Assembly: GCA_013397075.1 (NCBI GenBank)
Contig: VWZS01000547.1
Span: 2,751,135 to 2,815,134, forward strand
Direction: 5' to 3'
DNA length: 64,000 nucleotides
Origin: Rhabdornis inornatus
Taxonomy: Eukaryota > Chordata > Aves > Passeriformes > Rhabdornithidae
Below, piece by piece: positions 61,101 through 64,000 of the stretch. Position 1 is the stretch's first letter; every line of letters begins with the position of its first letter. The notes beneath the pieces are model-generated. The model worked only from the letters and a program-made list of their open reading frames with translations, did not search any database and was not told the DNA's origin. Both the position numbers and the translations under genes were made by a program.

Positions 61101-64000
61101 TAATGAATCAACTGAAAGTGCTCCCACCTCTCACTCTCTCGAACAGGGCTAAACACTCACTCTTCTGCCCTCAACTCTTCCCTGAAGCACGCTATCAAAA
61201 GCAACAAATTTTTTTGTAAATAAACTTATTTATTTATAAGCAGTTTTACTTGAGGACAAGATGTCAAAATTATCTAGTGAACAAAACTTCTGTATTTACA
61301 CTAAATATTGGGCAGCTGTTGGGCAGAATCTCTCACCCCTATTCCTGCAGAGCCACTCCTCAGACTCCCAAATGGAATCTCCCACATTGCTGTACATTCA
61401 ATGACAACGATTTTTTTAAAAATACCAGAACTTTAGGATCTCTTACACTTCAGCTGAGCTTGTCAAAGTAGCTACATTTCAAGTAGGCAGAAAGACATTC
61501 TTCAGAGAACATTTTTAGAGGAGATGACATCTTCCACGTGCTCACAAATGAAGCACCAATTTTTGCCTGCAGCTTTATACAATTAATTTTCGAGTGGCTC
61601 TTGTGCTAACAGTGGGATCCTCATCTACAGGTACTCCAATAATTTATTATCAGACACTTCAGAGGAATCAAAACATCCCTCTCCCTCGTAAGCTTTACTC
61701 CATGAGAACCTTTGCTGTTGCAGAACTCAAGTTTTAGGTCATTTCTCAGTGCCCAGGCTGTGACAGTGCTGTGCTCTCCTCTTCCCTCCCACAGCTGGAC
61801 CGAGGGCAGAGCCACAAGAGCCAAGGGAGCCCTTGCTAGGCTGAGTCCTGGATTTAATTATAATTTAGCTGATTTAAAGGTGGGGTGTTTAGCACCATGA
61901 TAGTGAAAACACAATGTGAAACTTAGGCAAGAATTTTCTGGTCTCAAAATAATCTCTTTTCCTGAAATTCTGGGATTGTGCCCAGCATTGTAGTCCAGTC
62001 TCCTCCCCAAAGATATCTCAGTGGTATTCTGAGATTGTCATCTGGGATGACATTTCTGCACAGGAAGTTCTGCACTGTTTCTGTGCATAATGAGTGGTCA
62101 GAGGGAGCAGTTCTCACTTGGAAGAGGATTTGAAGAGGAAAAAGATGATTTTCACCTCCCTGCCCAAAGGAACTGCACAGAGTGTGTGCATCAGGTTATG
62201 GAGACTGGGGTGGCCCAGAAGTGTATTTTAGGTATTTACTACAAAGCAAATACACAAAATAAATTCAAAACACGCCTGGTTTGAAGGAGAGGACAGGGAA
62301 AGGCAGTGGTCACTTACCCCATCCAGCCATTTCTGGTTCCCAAGGTAACCAGGACAATTTGAGGGGTCTTGAGATCACTGCTCAGGTTGACAGCACAGAG
62401 CTGCAGTGAAGCCAAACCCCTGCACAGACACTCACAGACAAAACCACTTTGCCAACTCTTGACTATATAGACTGAAAACAACAACTTTCCTTCTCCTTAA
62501 GGACACCCATAAACCACCAATTGTAGAGCAGGACTGTAATAAAACCTTATGTATCTACCTATAAATATTTCAAAGATTATAGCAATAATTTTTATAAATG
62601 CGAAAAATAAGGCAAAAGCAATGTCCTACAGGGAAAACAAGTAGGGAAAACAAGGAATTGAAAAATACTAAAATGAAGTAAGAATTCACCTGTAAAGTGA
62701 GTGAACACAAATTTTCTCCAAATACACCAGGTCAGCAGAAAGCAGCACTTCTGGAAAGTGGTGGTTGAGCTGATCCCAAGTTCATGGCCACCAAACCCAG
62801 ATCACCTGAAAGAGCTGCCTGTGCACATTAAACTGCCTGAAAAACTTCTGCCCCACCCAAACTAGAGTGCAGAAACTTCTGCAGAGGGGAAAATGCATTT
62901 CTGATGCAAGAGAGAGGACAGAGCAATAATTAACACAGTTTAGAATGACAACTCTACTAGTTCAACCATCTCCCAGTACAGCTTTTAACCCTCTGAATCT
63001 CTAGATTTTCTAAAAACTATAAAAATTGCAACAACCAAACACCCCTGCCAAGAAATGCTATCTTTAAAAGCATTTCAAAGATGGCTTCTCTCTACTCCAC
63101 ATGCCAGCTTTGATGTAAATCCACTTGCACACACTTATATGCCCAGTGGGGTACAAACTTCCTTCAGTGACTAAAGCATTAATTCAGTATTTTTTACCTC
63201 GACCCTGCAAAGTCAAAATAAGAGTGCAAACTGCAATCTCTTGTTTCTTTTGAAACAACAGCAGAAATTGCTTCCAGCTCATAATTACAAAAGCATTTTG
63301 ACTGACACATTCCTGACAGATCTGCAGAACTCCAGCAGAGGACACCCATTTGCACACAGCAGCCTTACCCTGCTGTCCTGTCAGGGAAGTGCAGGGAACA
63401 CGGGGATGAGGAGGGCAGAGTGAACTCCCTCCTACACCTCCAGACAAACAAACAGCTCATTAACAGGGTTAATGACAGGTTACACGGGGTATCTGTTAGA
63501 TCACACAGCACACCCAGGAGAGGATGAGCTGCACTGAACAAAGTGTGAGTAACCCCGGGGATGGAGCAGCTACCACAGCAGTGTCCTGGAAGCCCAGAAC
63601 AGCCCAGCACTGGGGGTGACTGGGTGCAAATGGGGAATGAGGAGCTGCTGTTAAAAACCAGGCACCTGCAGCCAAGTCTGCTGAGGGGCAGGACAAGGGT
63701 TCAGGTGTGGGGTTGGCATCTCTGAGCACAGCCCTGCCAAGTGCCACCCCTTCTGCAGAGACAAAACAGTGCCCCCTCCTTCTGAGGAAACACTGCACTC
63801 CTGTTATACGTCAGACACAGAAAACACAAACTATTTCAATGTCAACCCATGAAACTTTAAAAAAAATAATTCTGGACAGACACAATGTGACTTTAGCAAT
63901 TTCTCTTCTTTCTTTCTTTCTTTGAGGGCAGCACTGCTCTTTGCAGCTCTGATACATGATGTCAGTTTTAACCCCACAACTCTGTACTTTTATCTCAGAA
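58188..64000 (-). other. ADCY9: ADCY9 intron (partial, continues past the window)
   Basis: This is sequence upstream of the 58.1-kb exon in the transcription direction. I looked for the preceding ADCY9 exon (the stretch with the SSLLDVFLSTT-type helix in mammals) on the minus strand and did not find it, so the intron is at least 5.8 kb. It contains a short GAGCT tandem at 58705-58725, a GC-rich patch near 58.65-58.80 kb, another near 59.94-60.13 kb, and a CTTT run near 63.91 kb. No recognised gene, RNA or CR1 copy. Confidence 0.8.
58705..58725 (+). repeat. (GAGCT)4 pentanucleotide repeat
   Basis: Four perfect copies of GAGCT plus one base lie within a G-rich, AGCTGAG-biased stretch; further imperfect GAGCTG units follow to about 58745. 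Simple repeat, no function inferred. Confidence 0.75.

Noticed and set aside
62280..62345. Donor-like GG|GTAAGT on the minus strand near 62.3 kb, tested as the missing upstream ADCY9 exon
   Set aside because: The sequence before it translates to nothing resembling the ADCY9 membrane segment expected there.

Overview
The window is a vertebrate nuclear genome segment, almost certainly from a bird. Three things point there. (1) Two split genes with GT-AG introns are recognisable by protein sequence as CREBBP and ADCY9, both on the minus strand and in the neighbouring arrangement that CREBBP and ADCY9 have in amniotes. (2) At least a dozen truncated CR1-type LINE tails, ending in ATTCTGTG/ATTCTATG-like octamers, are scattered through the non-coding DNA; CR1 is the dominant avian retrotransposon. 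(3) Introns are compact. I cannot fix the species.

Layout on the + axis, with both genes transcribed right to left. 1-878: CREBBP intron 2. 879-1591: CREBBP exon 2, the only CREBBP coding exon visible. 1592 to about 15.1 kb: non-coding DNA that I take as intron 1, with a perfect 24-bp stem hairpin at 2064-2119. About 14.96-15.10 kb: a CpG- and G-rich flank running into an 882-base assembly gap (15102-15983), which probably hides CREBBP exon 1 and its promoter. 15984-16850: a pyrimidine-rich degenerate minisatellite with a strong G-quadruplex motif on the CREBBP sense strand. 16.85-44.2 kb: intergenic DNA with many CR1 copies and no recognisable gene. 44.2-45.13 kb: probable ADCY9 3' UTR. 45135-46323: ADCY9 terminal coding exon (last membrane helix, C2 catalytic domain, C-terminal tail). 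54961-55109 and 58028-58187: the two preceding ADCY9 exons, encoding membrane segments of the second transmembrane cassette. 58188-64000: ADCY9 intron; the next upstream exon is not in the window.

CREBBP is a histone/lysine acetyltransferase coactivator recruited by CREB, and ADCY9 makes the cAMP that leads to CREB activation through PKA. The neighbours therefore lie in the same signalling axis, but nothing in the sequence shows that adjacency is functional. Splice sites, phases and lengths of the four coding exons agree with one another. No bacterial, viral or CRISPR-like system is present, and I found no clearly new biological system. The most unusual objects are the intronic perfect hairpin, the gap-flanking G-quadruplex/minisatellite block beside the inferred CREBBP promoter, and a set of very similar CR1 tails in opposing orientation between the two genes.
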